This document shows positions 7,563-13,509 of a stretch of DNA of 13,509 nucleotides, piece by piece. How positions within the stretch are numbered: position 1 is the stretch's first letter; each line of letters opens with the position of its first letter. Both the position numbers and the translations under genes were made by a program. The notes under the pieces were generated by a model. That model was not told where the DNA came from, searched no databases, and worked only from the letters and a program-made list of their open reading frames with translations. Source of the DNA: Oribacterium sp. UBA6992 (lineage in GTDB: Bacteria; Bacillota; Clostridia; Lachnospirales; Lachnospiraceae); NCBI GenBank assembly GCA_002449915.1, contig DJXY01000113.1:1-13509 (forward strand), in the 5' to 3' direction.

Positions 7563-8357
7563 TTAATAGCTTGCAATATCAGACTGTTCCGGCACAATGA
7601 TCATGCGGACACCGTCATGGCATTTTGCAAGAAGTGCCGTCATATTGCTCTCCTCTACGCTGACGCAGCCCGCCGAGCTCCAGGTCGCAGGATTTTTAAT
7701 ATGGAGAAAAATCGCGGAGCCTCTGCCATACACGACAGGATCCTGATTAAAACCGATGGCAAGTGCCTTTTTATAGCAGATCGTATACTCGCTTAAATGC
7801 TCTCCGGCAATTCTTTTACTGCTCTCCACCCAGGTGTTGTAGCTTGCCTTCTCACCGGACCAGTAGGAATCGGGGCTTATGCTTCTCCACGTAAGAGCTG
7901 TGCCGGGATTCTCTCCAAAGCCGAATGCAAAAAGAATCGGAAATGTCCCGATCGGCGTGGTTCCATCTCCCTCTACACGCTCTGCTGCAGGCTTCATGCC
8001 ATTTCTTCCGTATCCGCAGTATACGTCCATCTGCTTTGTAAAGGAACCGTCTGCATTTTTATCCCAGAGTGTAAGATTATGATCCACCACCAGGATGATC
8101 TGATCGGTAAGAAGCGCTGTTTTGGACTTACGAAGCAGCGCTTCTCTTTCTGCATCGGTATCCTGAACAGTTACATCTGCAGCTGTCAGAGGATAGAGTG
8201 CTTCTTTTTTAGCGGAGGTCGTGAGTGCTCCGGCTCCTGTACCACTTTGTTTGTACCTGAGATTCATCCCCGGGCCTGTTTCCGCAAGTGCTGTGAAGCC
8301 AAGACACAGTAGGGTGATGCTTATAGCAGCAAGATATTTACATAGTTTATTTTTCAT
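7563..8357 (-). CDS. Secreted L,D-transpeptidase family protein (YkuD domain)
   Basis: This is a 264-residue exported protein. Residues 1-25 form a signal peptide: a Lys-rich start, a hydrophobic core (LAAISITLLCLGF) and an ALA|E signal peptidase I site. The YkuD-type catalytic domain ends with H219, then nine residues later S228-A-G-C231, the conserved His and nucleophilic Cys. Upstream it shows GDGTTPIGTFPI, typical of the fold. L,D-transpeptidases cross-link or modify peptidoglycan via the meso-diaminopimelate residue outside the membrane; here the exact reaction (3-3 cross-linking, carboxypeptidase or anchoring) is unknown. The linker at about 26-95 is low in recognisable domains. The chosen ATG at 8357 has AAAGGAG ten bases upstream. 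The frame extends 12 codons further to 8393 with no signal-like character or ribosome site. It follows the MBL gene by 64 bases without a terminator. Confidence 0.9.
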   Translation of the reverse strand: MKNKLCKYLAAISITLLCLGFTALAETGPGMNLRYKQSGTGAGALTTSAKKEALYPLTAADVTVQDTDAEREALLRKSKTALLTDQIILVVDHNLTLWDKNADGSFTKQMDVYCGYGRNGMKPAAERVEGDGTTPIGTFPILFAFGFGENPGTALTWRSISPDSYWSGEKASYNTWVESSKRIAGEHLSEYTICYKKALAIGFNQDPVVYGRGSAIFLHIKNPATWSSAGCVSVEESNMTALLAKCHDGVRMIIVPEQSDIASY

Positions 8358-8421
8358 TTTGCAACAACTCCTTTGACATCTATGATAATGCACGATGGAA
8401 AGAGGGTAAAGAACATATCTC

Positions 8422-9135
8422 TTACCTTTTACTTACACTGTCCGGGATCAGGAAGCAGTCCTCAAAATGAAAGGCATCCCGATACGGTCGAAGCTCTGCC
8501 TGTGATAGATATGCACGAGATCCGTCAAGGTCGTCCCAGTAATGCATCGGAAATACATATTCTGCACCGACATGCTCCATAAAGTAGAGGACACCATCTG
8601 CACCATGCTCCTCCAGACGGCTGTCCAGCGGCAGAAATGCCACTTCGATTTTTTTGCCCTGTAATAGATCTATTTCCTTATGGTAGTGCTCGATCTGCCA
8701 GAGATTGTCCTGGTCCGGTTCTCCATTCCAGTACCAGAGATTCAGGTCACCGGCATGATAGAACGTATGCCCTTCCGCCTCGATATAAAATGCTACGCCC
8801 AGATCTGTGGAAAACAGCGTCTCTACATGGATACCGTCGATATCGTAGCTTTTATGCGGCATAACAAAGCAGATATCAGCCGCAGGATCTGTAGCTTTTG
8901 CATGGATGTCGTTGGACAAGATGTAATGTACTGTCCTGCCGGGCTGCATCAGCTTAAAAATCGATGGATTAAAGTGATCTCCATGTGCATGCGATGCAAA
9001 AACGAAATAGGTTTTTTCTCTGCCGGTATCAGCTTTTGTAAATTCCGGCAGTACCCCCTTATACCAGTCAAAAATAAGGATGCAATGCGTGAGCTCAACG
9101 GCAAACCCGCTGTGATAGATATGTGTAATTTTCAT
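8422..9135 (-). CDS. MBL-fold metallo-hydrolase
   Basis: This 237-residue cytoplasmic protein has the metallo-beta-lactamase fold. Metal ligands are visible: HAHGDH at 49-54 (H49, H51, D53, H54), H127 and D130 in HAGDLN, and H198 in FPMHYWDD. It resembles the short UlaG/YtnP-like hydrolases often annotated simply as MBL-fold proteins, and the substrate is not predictable. The start ATG at 9135 coincides with the first beta strand (MKITHIYHSGFAVEL), and AGAGG lies seven bases upstream, so no extension is expected. It is 24 bases downstream of the frameshifted MATE gene and precedes the transpeptidase gene in what looks like one transcript. A weak GGTAA/TTACC inverted repeat after the stop lacks a T-run and is not called as a terminator. 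Confidence 0.91.
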   Translation of the reverse strand: MKITHIYHSGFAVELTHCILIFDWYKGVLPEFTKADTGREKTYFVFASHAHGDHFNPSIFKLMQPGRTVHYILSNDIHAKATDPAADICFVMPHKSYDIDGIHVETLFSTDLGVAFYIEAEGHTFYHAGDLNLWYWNGEPDQDNLWQIEHYHKEIDLLQGKKIEVAFLPLDSRLEEHGADGVLYFMEHVGAEYVFPMHYWDDLDGSRAYLSQAELRPYRDAFHFEDCFLIPDSVSKR

Positions 9136-9159
9136 TTTGCTGCCTCTGATTCTATACTT

Positions 9160-10553
9160 TTAAGGTTCTGTACTATTTTGGTCCATTTCCCGGAAAAAGG
9201 AAATGGTGATTGGTATGGTGATAAGAAATGTGCAGGCATCTGCCACCGCCTGGGAAAACTCCAGTCCAAGCATACCAAAAAAATGAGAGAAAATCAGTAC
9301 AAATGGAATCAGAAACAGACCGGCACGTGCGGCGGACAGGATCGACGCCTTGACACCGCTTCCTGAGGACTGGAGCATCATGCTGGACATCACTGAGGTG
9401 GCTGCCAGAGGAAACACAAGATTCTGGAATCTGAGTGCTACTGTACCAATGGCTACAACGTCCGGATCATCCCGGAAAAAGCGGATAATCGCCGGGGCAA
9501 AGCCAAGGCTTACTACTGCAAATATGCTAAGGAGTACGGTGCCATATTTTACACAGAACCAGAAGGCATCCTTTACTCTGCGATAGAGTCCGGCTCCATA
9601 GTTAAAGGAGACTACCGGCTGGAAGCCCTGTCCAAAGCCAATCAGTGCCGCATAGCTCAGCATCATGACTCTGGTGACGACGGACATTCCGGCAATAGCT
9701 GCTTCGCCGCCGATTAAACCGGCGGTAGTATTGAGTACCATCGTGGAGACTGCATTGAGACCCTGACGGGCGAGTGACGGGAAGCCTCCATTCACAATCT
9801 CCAGAAAATAATGACGGGTACAGCGTGCATTTTTTATATGGAGATGGATATTTGGTCCCTGATAGGTTCCTATGAAAAGGATGCAGAAGCTTATGAACTG
9901 GCTGAGTATTGTAGCAAGCGCAGCACCGGCAACGCCCATATGGAGGCGGAAAATAAAGATCGGATCCAGTCCGATATTAATGACGGCACCGGAAACAAGA
10001 CCCACCATAGCATAGGCGGCACTTCCCTGAAAACGGAGCTGATTATTGATTACAAGCTGGGAGCACATAAAAGGTGCCCCAATCAGTATAAAGCGTAAAT
10101 ATGCCTTGGCGTCGGGGATGATGGTGTCTGTAGCGCCCAGGAGGCGGACCAGAGGGTCCAGAAGCAGCAAGCCGGTTACAGAAAACGTAAGCCCCAGCAG
10201 AAATGAGAGGACAAAGCCGGTGGCAGCCATTTCTGAAGCCTCCGAGGTATCTCCGGCGCCTAATTTACGAGATACATAATTGCCGGATCCGTGACCGCAG
10301 AAAAATCCGAGCGCCTGGATGATCGACATCACAGAAAATGAGATTCCTACGGCCGCGGTAGCGGCTGTCGAAATTCTGCCTACAAAAAGGTATCTGCCAT
10401 GTTGTATAAGCTGGATACCAGCATACTGATAATGGTTGGTACAGACAGCTCACAAACCAGCTTTGGAACCGGAGTTTCTGTCATGTAAATATATCGTTTT
10501 GTTCTTGCCTCATCTGCGCTGCTCTGCTGCTTTTCTTTCATAATTTTACTCAT
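9160..10553 (-). pseudogene. MATE family efflux transporter, disrupted by a single-base frameshift
   Basis: The gene reads as a full MATE transporter only if one base is added. From the ATG at 10553 the frame encodes 57 residues, including TETPVPKLVCELSVPTIISMLVSSLYNMADTF in short pieces. It then reads ACC TTT TTG TAG and stops at 10380-10382. One extra T in the five-T run (10384-10388 on the forward strand as A) would continue as TFFVGRISTAATAAVGISFSVMSIIQ and join the remaining frame, which is open to the stop at 9160. The restored length is exactly 464 residues, normal for the family. The family match ADTFFVG spans the break, so the error is precisely located. The 3' frame alone (390 residues, from a GTG at 10332) lacks the first helix and has no good ribosome site. 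It could be a true pseudogene, a phase-variable tract, or a sequencing error; the tract is too short to argue for programmed slippage. No strong Shine-Dalgarno precedes 10553. Confidence 0.87.
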
Positions 10554-10566
10554 TCTGTAATTCTAT

Positions 10567-10638
10567 AAGCTTGTACTGATATTTACTCCGGTAACTGTTT
10601 CCGGCTCTTTATTTCCGGCTCGTATTTTAAAGCTTGTA
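10567..10638. repeat. Nested short direct repeats between truA and the MATE pseudogene
   Basis: The 95-base gap holds two perfect direct repeats. TTTCCGGCTC occurs at 10598-10607 and 10612-10621 (14-base period). It is flanked by AAGCTTGTA at 10567-10575 and 10630-10638. The gap has no convincing terminator for truA and no good promoter for the MATE gene. The pattern could be an operator or a duplication remnant; nothing here decides between them. Confidence 0.5.
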
Positions 10639-10648
10639 TTAGGCTCAG

Positions 10649-11425
10649 TTAATCATAATCCACTTTCATAAGGCAGAGACCGGCAGCCTCTGCTGTATAG
10701 CCTGCCATTTTCCGGTCTTTAGCGTTAAGGATTGCTGTGATTTCTTCAGGACGCCTCTTGCCTGAGCCGATTTCCAAAAGCGTCCCGGTCATAATCCGGA
10801 CCATATTTTGCAGAAAACCGTTTCCATGATAATAAAAGCGGATATAGGGACCGGTTTCTGTGATTTCAATCGAGTCCACATTGCGAACCGTAGACTTTTT
10901 CATATGGGAGTTTCCACAGAAGCTCTTGAAATCATGCTCTCCCATTAAAAGTGCGGCGGCTTCCCGCATCCTGTCAAGATCCGGATGATACTCAAGCACC
11001 GTAAGATATTTCCGCTCAAATACAGGCTTGGAGCTGCCATAGTAGCATGTATAGCGGTAGGTTTTCCCGCTTGCGTTAAAGCGGCTATGGAAACGGTCGC
11101 TGCAGATTTTCAGTTCATTAATACTGATATCCTCCGGCAGATACCGGTTCATCATATTACGAAGCGCGTCCTCTGTAAGATCGGTATCCAGGATAACATT
11201 GGCAGTCATGGCTCTGGCATGCACGCCGGCATCGGTACGTCCTGCTCCGATCACAGTCACAGGACAGCTTGCAAAGTCTTTAGGACGATAATCTTCGCCA
11301 TACAGGATCCGGGATAATACGAGCTCCAGCTTCCCCTGAATGGTCATCTCTGTATTAGGCTGGTGTTCCCATCCGAAATAGCGGGAGCCGTCATAGCTTA
11401 AAATCATTTTATAATTATGCTTCAC
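10649..11425 (-). CDS. truA: tRNA pseudouridine synthase A
   Basis: This 258-residue enzyme isomerises uridines 38-40 in the anticodon arm of many tRNAs to pseudouridine. Key sites are YDGSRYFGWEHQPN (11-24), the catalytic motif GAGRTDAGVHA (60-70) with nucleophile D65, the FHSRFNASGKTYRY segment in the middle, and the C-terminal FYYHGNGFLQNMVRIMTGTLLEIGSG, which lines the active site. Length and domain order are normal. The frame is open to a TTG at 11431, but AGGAG is only two bases from it. The same AGGAG is eight bases from the GTG at 11425, which I take as the start. It is 18 bases downstream of the acylphosphatase stop, so the two are probably cotranscribed. A tsf-proximal truA is not unusual, although the pairing with acylphosphatase is more informative as a shared transcript than as a pathway. 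Confidence 0.96.
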   Translation of the reverse strand: MKHNYKMILSYDGSRYFGWEHQPNTEMTIQGKLELVLSRILYGEDYRPKDFASCPVTVIGAGRTDAGVHARAMTANVILDTDLTEDALRNMMNRYLPEDISINELKICSDRFHSRFNASGKTYRYTCYYGSSKPVFERKYLTVLEYHPDLDRMREAAALLMGEHDFKSFCGNSHMKKSTVRNVDSIEITETGPYIRFYYHGNGFLQNMVRIMTGTLLEIGSGKRRPEEITAILNAKDRKMAGYTAEAAGLCLMKVDYD

Positions 11426-11443
11426 GTACAAATCTCCTGTAGG

Positions 11444-11788
11444 TTAGTATCCGATCACGCGGAAAGAGGATTCCATCACGGGATCCATGTTCTTCTGTTC
11501 CATATAGTCGATGGTTATATAACGTTGGTTTTGGATATCATCTAAAAACTCCATGAGATCCTCATGCTTTCCCTGGATTTCGCAGGTCACGGTTCCATCG
11601 TACTCGTTTCTGACCCAACCGGTCAATCCTAAGCGGGATGCAAGGTGATAGGCAGTATAACGGAATCCGACGCCCTGCACCTCACCATGAAACACAATGT
11701 GCTTCCGGGTGAGAAGCTTTAGATACTGCCGGTCCTGATCGGACAGTGTGCTGTCCTTCCTGGCTTCCTTATCAAAAAAATGCAGCAT
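11444..11788 (-). CDS. Acylphosphatase with an N-terminal extension
   Basis: Acylphosphatases hydrolyse the carboxyl-phosphate bond of acyl phosphates. The fold is complete at residues 29-114: [26 protein letters not shown] contains the phosphate loop with catalytic R43, and [19 protein letters not shown] contains the paired catalytic N61. At 114 residues it is about 22 longer than the usual 90-odd. The extra N-terminal segment is polar and charged ([16 protein letters not shown]) with no recognised domain. The start at 11788 is supported by AAGGAGG ten bases upstream. An ATG at 11795 is out of frame, and no in-frame ATG, GTG or TTG stands next to the domain boundary. A run of seven T at codons 3-5 is a potential slippage site. 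It follows the tsf terminator and so probably has its own promoter in the 99-base leader. Confidence 0.93.
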   Translation of the reverse strand: MLHFFDKEARKDSTLSDQDRQYLKLLTRKHIVFHGEVQGVGFRYTAYHLASRLGLTGWVRNEYDGTVTCEIQGKHEDLMEFLDDIQNQRYITIDYMEQKNMDPVMESSFRVIGY

Positions 11789-11818
11789 ATTCCATGCACC
11801 TCCTTAAGAAAACGAGAA

Positions 11819-11887
11819 AATATCTGTAAAGGCTGGAGAGCTATGTATTACGGAAATTAACGGATGTTAACAGTTATTACAGATATT
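11819..11887. repeat. 11-base perfect inverted repeat in the acylphosphatase leader
   Basis: AATATCTGTAA (11819-11829) is the exact reverse complement of TTACAGATATT (11877-11887), with 47 bases between. Inside lies a smaller TTAAC/GTTAA hairpin (about 11858-11871). On the minus strand the downstream arm ends about 12 bases before the AAGGAGG of the acylphosphatase gene, so the ribosome site itself is not paired. A weak promoter-like TTAACA lies within. Role unknown: an RNA leader structure or a protein-binding operator are both possible. Confidence 0.5.
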
Positions 11888-11918
11888 AAAAAATACCCGG
11901 AAATTCCGGGTATTTTTA
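11888..11918 (-). terminator. Intrinsic terminator after tsf
   Basis: A near-perfect palindrome centred on 11903 has arms 11889-11900 and 11906-11917, a GC core CCCGG/CCGGG and a five-base AAATT loop. It is flanked by A and T runs on both sides. On the minus strand it ends in a T-run, terminating the rpsB-tsf transcript 28 bases past the tsf stop. The symmetry means it could also stop forward-strand transcription. Confidence 0.93.
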
Positions 11919-11945
11919 TATTACAACCTTTTAAGGAAAAAATCC

Positions 11946-12878
11946 TTACTTTTTCATCTGCGCTGCAACTTCTTCTGCAAAGTTCTCGTTCTTCTTCTCA
12001 AGACCTTCACCAGTCTCAAAACGAACAAAGGTTACAAGCTGAATCTTGGCATTCTGCGCCTTAGCTACAGAATCAACATACTGCTGTACCGTCTGCTTGC
12101 CATCCTCGGCTCTTACATAAACCTGATCTACAAGGCAGATTTCCTTAAGCTCCTTGTTCAGACGACCCATAACCATACCGTTCAGAACCTTCTCAGGAGC
12201 ATTTGGCTTTTCATTTCTTGCAGCCTCTGTAAGGATCTCAGTCTCCTTTGCAAGGAAGTCCTGATCTACTTCTGCTCTGGAAGTATACTTCGGGTTAAGA
12301 GCTGCGATCTGCATAGCAACGTTCTTTGCCATCTCTTCAACAGCCTCGTTAACAACATCAGACTTTACAGACAGGATAACACCGATTCTGCCGCCGGCAT
12401 GTACATAGTCCTGTACAAATCCATCGTTCTGAACAAGCTTCTGGAATCTTCTGATGTGCATGTTCTCTCCGATGATGGAAATCTCCTCGGAAAGCTCCTG
12501 AGCAACGGTTCTCTCAGGATTGAGAGCCCACTTCTCATTGAGGAATGCATCGATATCCTGAGCTGTAGTGGTAAGAGCCTGTGCAGCAACCTCGTTGACA
12601 TAATTCTGGAACTTTGCGTTCTTGGCAACGAAGTCGGTCTCTGCATTAACTTCAACTACAACGCCGGACTTTCTGTCATCCGCTACCTTAGTAAAGGAAA
12701 CACCCTCAGCTGCAATTCTGCCTGCCTTCTTTTCTGCACCGGCAAGACCCTGCTCTCTGAGAACCTCTACTGCCTTATCCATATCACCATCTGCTGCAGC
12801 AAGAGCCTTTTTGCATGCCATCATGCCGGCTCCTGTCATATCACGTAACTGCTTCACCTGAGCTGCTGTAATTGCCAT
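11946..12878 (-). CDS. tsf: Translation elongation factor Ts
   Basis: This 310-residue EF-Ts is the guanine nucleotide exchange factor that recycles EF-Tu from its GDP form during translation. The N-terminal UBA-like domain (1-50) has the signature VKQLRDMTGAGMMACKKAL and LREQGLAGAEKKAGR. The TDFVAKN motif at 81-87 is the EF-Tu-contacting loop of the core. The following 200 residues form the N and C subdomains of the dimerisation-like core, ending with ETGEGLEKKNENFAEEVAAQMKK. Length is normal for Firmicutes. The ATG at 12878 has a perfect AAGGAGG eight bases upstream. It is 88 bases downstream of rpsB, with a hairpin between them, and is followed by a strong terminator, so pyrH does not directly follow. 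Codon choice is strongly biased, as expected for a highly expressed gene (for example frequent CTG, CTT and AAG). Confidence 0.98.
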   Translation of the reverse strand: MAITAAQVKQLRDMTGAGMMACKKALAAADGDMDKAVEVLREQGLAGAEKKAGRIAAEGVSFTKVADDRKSGVVVEVNAETDFVAKNAKFQNYVNEVAAQALTTTAQDIDAFLNEKWALNPERTVAQELSEEISIIGENMHIRRFQKLVQNDGFVQDYVHAGGRIGVILSVKSDVVNEAVEEMAKNVAMQIAALNPKYTSRAEVDQDFLAKETEILTEAARNEKPNAPEKVLNGMVMGRLNKELKEICLVDQVYVRAEDGKQTVQQYVDSVAKAQNAKIQLVTFVRFETGEGLEKKNENFAEEVAAQMKK

Positions 12879-12913
12879 CTTGGTATCCTCCTTGGATATT
12901 TATAAGATAATAA

Positions 12914-12955
12914 GAAATCAGCGTCGCAGGCATGAGGGTCTGTAATGCTGATTTC
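12914..12955 (-). other. Hairpin between rpsB and tsf (possible attenuator)
   Basis: On the transcribed strand a perfect 9-base-pair stem, GAAATCAGC (12947-12955) with GCTGATTTC (12914-12922), encloses a 24-base loop. The loop has a weaker inner GCAG/CTGT pairing. It is followed by TTATTATCTT rather than a clean T-run, so it is at best a partial terminator; an RNA-processing or stability element is equally plausible. Partial attenuation between rpsB and tsf is known in E. coli, but whether this element acts the same way is inference. Confidence 0.55.
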
Positions 12956-12966
12956 CGGAAATTTTA

Positions 12967-13509
12967 TTACTGGTTGTCTGCTACTACGGTTGCATCCTCA
13001 GCAGTTGCTGCGGCTGCTTCTTCCTCAGTCATATCGCCCTGCTTAGCCTCGATTACAGCATCAGCCATCTTGGATACGATCAGCTTGATTGCTCTGATTG
13101 CATCATCATTACCCGGGATGATGTAATCCAGCTCTTCAGGATCAGCATTGGTATCAGCAATACCAAAAATTGTGATTCCGAGAGACTGAGCTTCCTTAAC
13201 GCAGATTCTCTCCTTCTTAGGATCAACGACAAAGATTGCATCCGGGATCCGGGTCATCTCCTTGATACCGCCGATGTTAGCCTCAAGCTTAGCCCACTCC
13301 TTCTTAATCAGAGTAACCTCCTTCTTTGGCAGAACATCAAAGGTTCCATCCTCGGACATCTTCTCGATTTCCTTAAGACGGGCAATACGGCTCTGAATGG
13401 TTTTGAAGTTGGTAAGCATACCGCCGAGCCATCTCTCGTTTACGTAGAACTCTCCACATCTCAGAGCCTCGGACTTAATAGCATCCTGAGCCTGCTTCTT
13501 GGTACCAAC
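12967..13509 (-). CDS. rpsB: 30S ribosomal protein S2 (C-terminal 180 residues; 5' end beyond the window)
   Basis: The frame is open from base 13509 to a TAA at 12967. It encodes the last 180 residues of S2, out of the usual 240-odd. The visible part begins with [35 protein letters not shown], the conserved central region. It continues through [26 protein letters not shown] and the C-terminal core [27 protein letters not shown]. It ends in an acidic alanine-rich tail ([20 protein letters not shown]) typical of clostridial S2. S2 binds the head-platform junction of the small subunit and is needed for S1 or mRNA positioning. The start codon and promoter are outside the window. It heads the rpsB-tsf operon. 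Confidence 0.98.
   Translation of the reverse strand, partial: VGTKKQAQDAIKSEALRCGEFYVNERWLGGMLTNFKTIQSRIARLKEIEKMSEDGTFDVLPKKEVTLIKKEWAKLEANIGGIKEMTRIPDAIFVVDPKKERICVKEAQSLGITIFGIADTNADPEELDYIIPGNDDAIRAIKLIVSKMADAVIEAKQGDMTEEEAAAATAEDATVVADNQ

Noticed and set aside
7797..8312. 171-codon forward-strand open frame with many cysteines
   Set aside because: It is a shadow of the L,D-transpeptidase gene. The cysteines come from antisense reading of common codons, not from a metal-binding pattern.
8394..8424. GGTAA/TTACC inverted repeat after the MBL gene
   Set aside because: The stem is only five base pairs, with mismatches beyond and no T-run on the transcribed strand, so it is not called as a terminator.
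10380..10390. Programmed -1 frameshifting or transcriptional slippage in the MATE gene
   Set aside because: The site does not fit a standard X XXY YYZ heptamer and five T is short for polymerase slippage. A mutation or sequencing error is simpler.

Overview
The window looks like an ordinary chromosomal stretch of a Gram-positive anaerobe of the class Clostridia, most likely family Lachnospiraceae. This is inferred from moderate GC content, strong AAGGAGG-type ribosome binding sites, and protein types typical of that family (UPF0371/DUF1846, YitT, FliB-like, two MATE transporters). No species is claimed. All twelve genes lie on the minus strand, so transcription runs from high to low coordinates. 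Gene density is high and no gene-free stretch exceeds about 160 bases. I see no phage, IS element, CRISPR array, tRNA or rRNA.

In the direction of transcription, the window opens with the end of the rpsB-tsf translation operon: ribosomal protein S2 (cut by the window edge) and elongation factor Ts. A hairpin lies between them and a strong intrinsic terminator follows tsf, so pyrH is not the next gene as it is in many Firmicutes. Next come an acylphosphatase and truA, 18 bases apart. A block of short direct repeats separates truA from a second group: a MATE transporter broken by a one-base frameshift, an MBL-fold hydrolase, a secreted L,D-transpeptidase and a patatin-like phospholipase. That group ends in an intrinsic terminator.

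A YitT-family membrane protein and an overlapping SLC13/ArsB-type permease follow. The ribosome binding site of YitT directly abuts the terminator's T-run. After them come a tRNA-dihydrouridine synthase and a FliB-type Cys-rich putative lysine N-methylase sharing a 4-base stop/start overlap, and then an intact MATE transporter. The last gene is UPF0371, which has its own perfect-consensus sigma-A promoter and runs off the left edge.

Functionally the region mixes translation and tRNA modification (S2, EF-Ts, TruA, Dus), envelope and lipid functions (L,D-transpeptidase, patatin) and membrane export or uptake (two MATEs, YitT, SLC13). I found no convincing new multi-gene system. The best leads are the frameshifted MATE gene, the FliB-like enzyme coupled to a tRNA-modifying enzyme with no flagellar gene in view, the terminator wedged against the YitT start, and the structured leader before the acylphosphatase gene.
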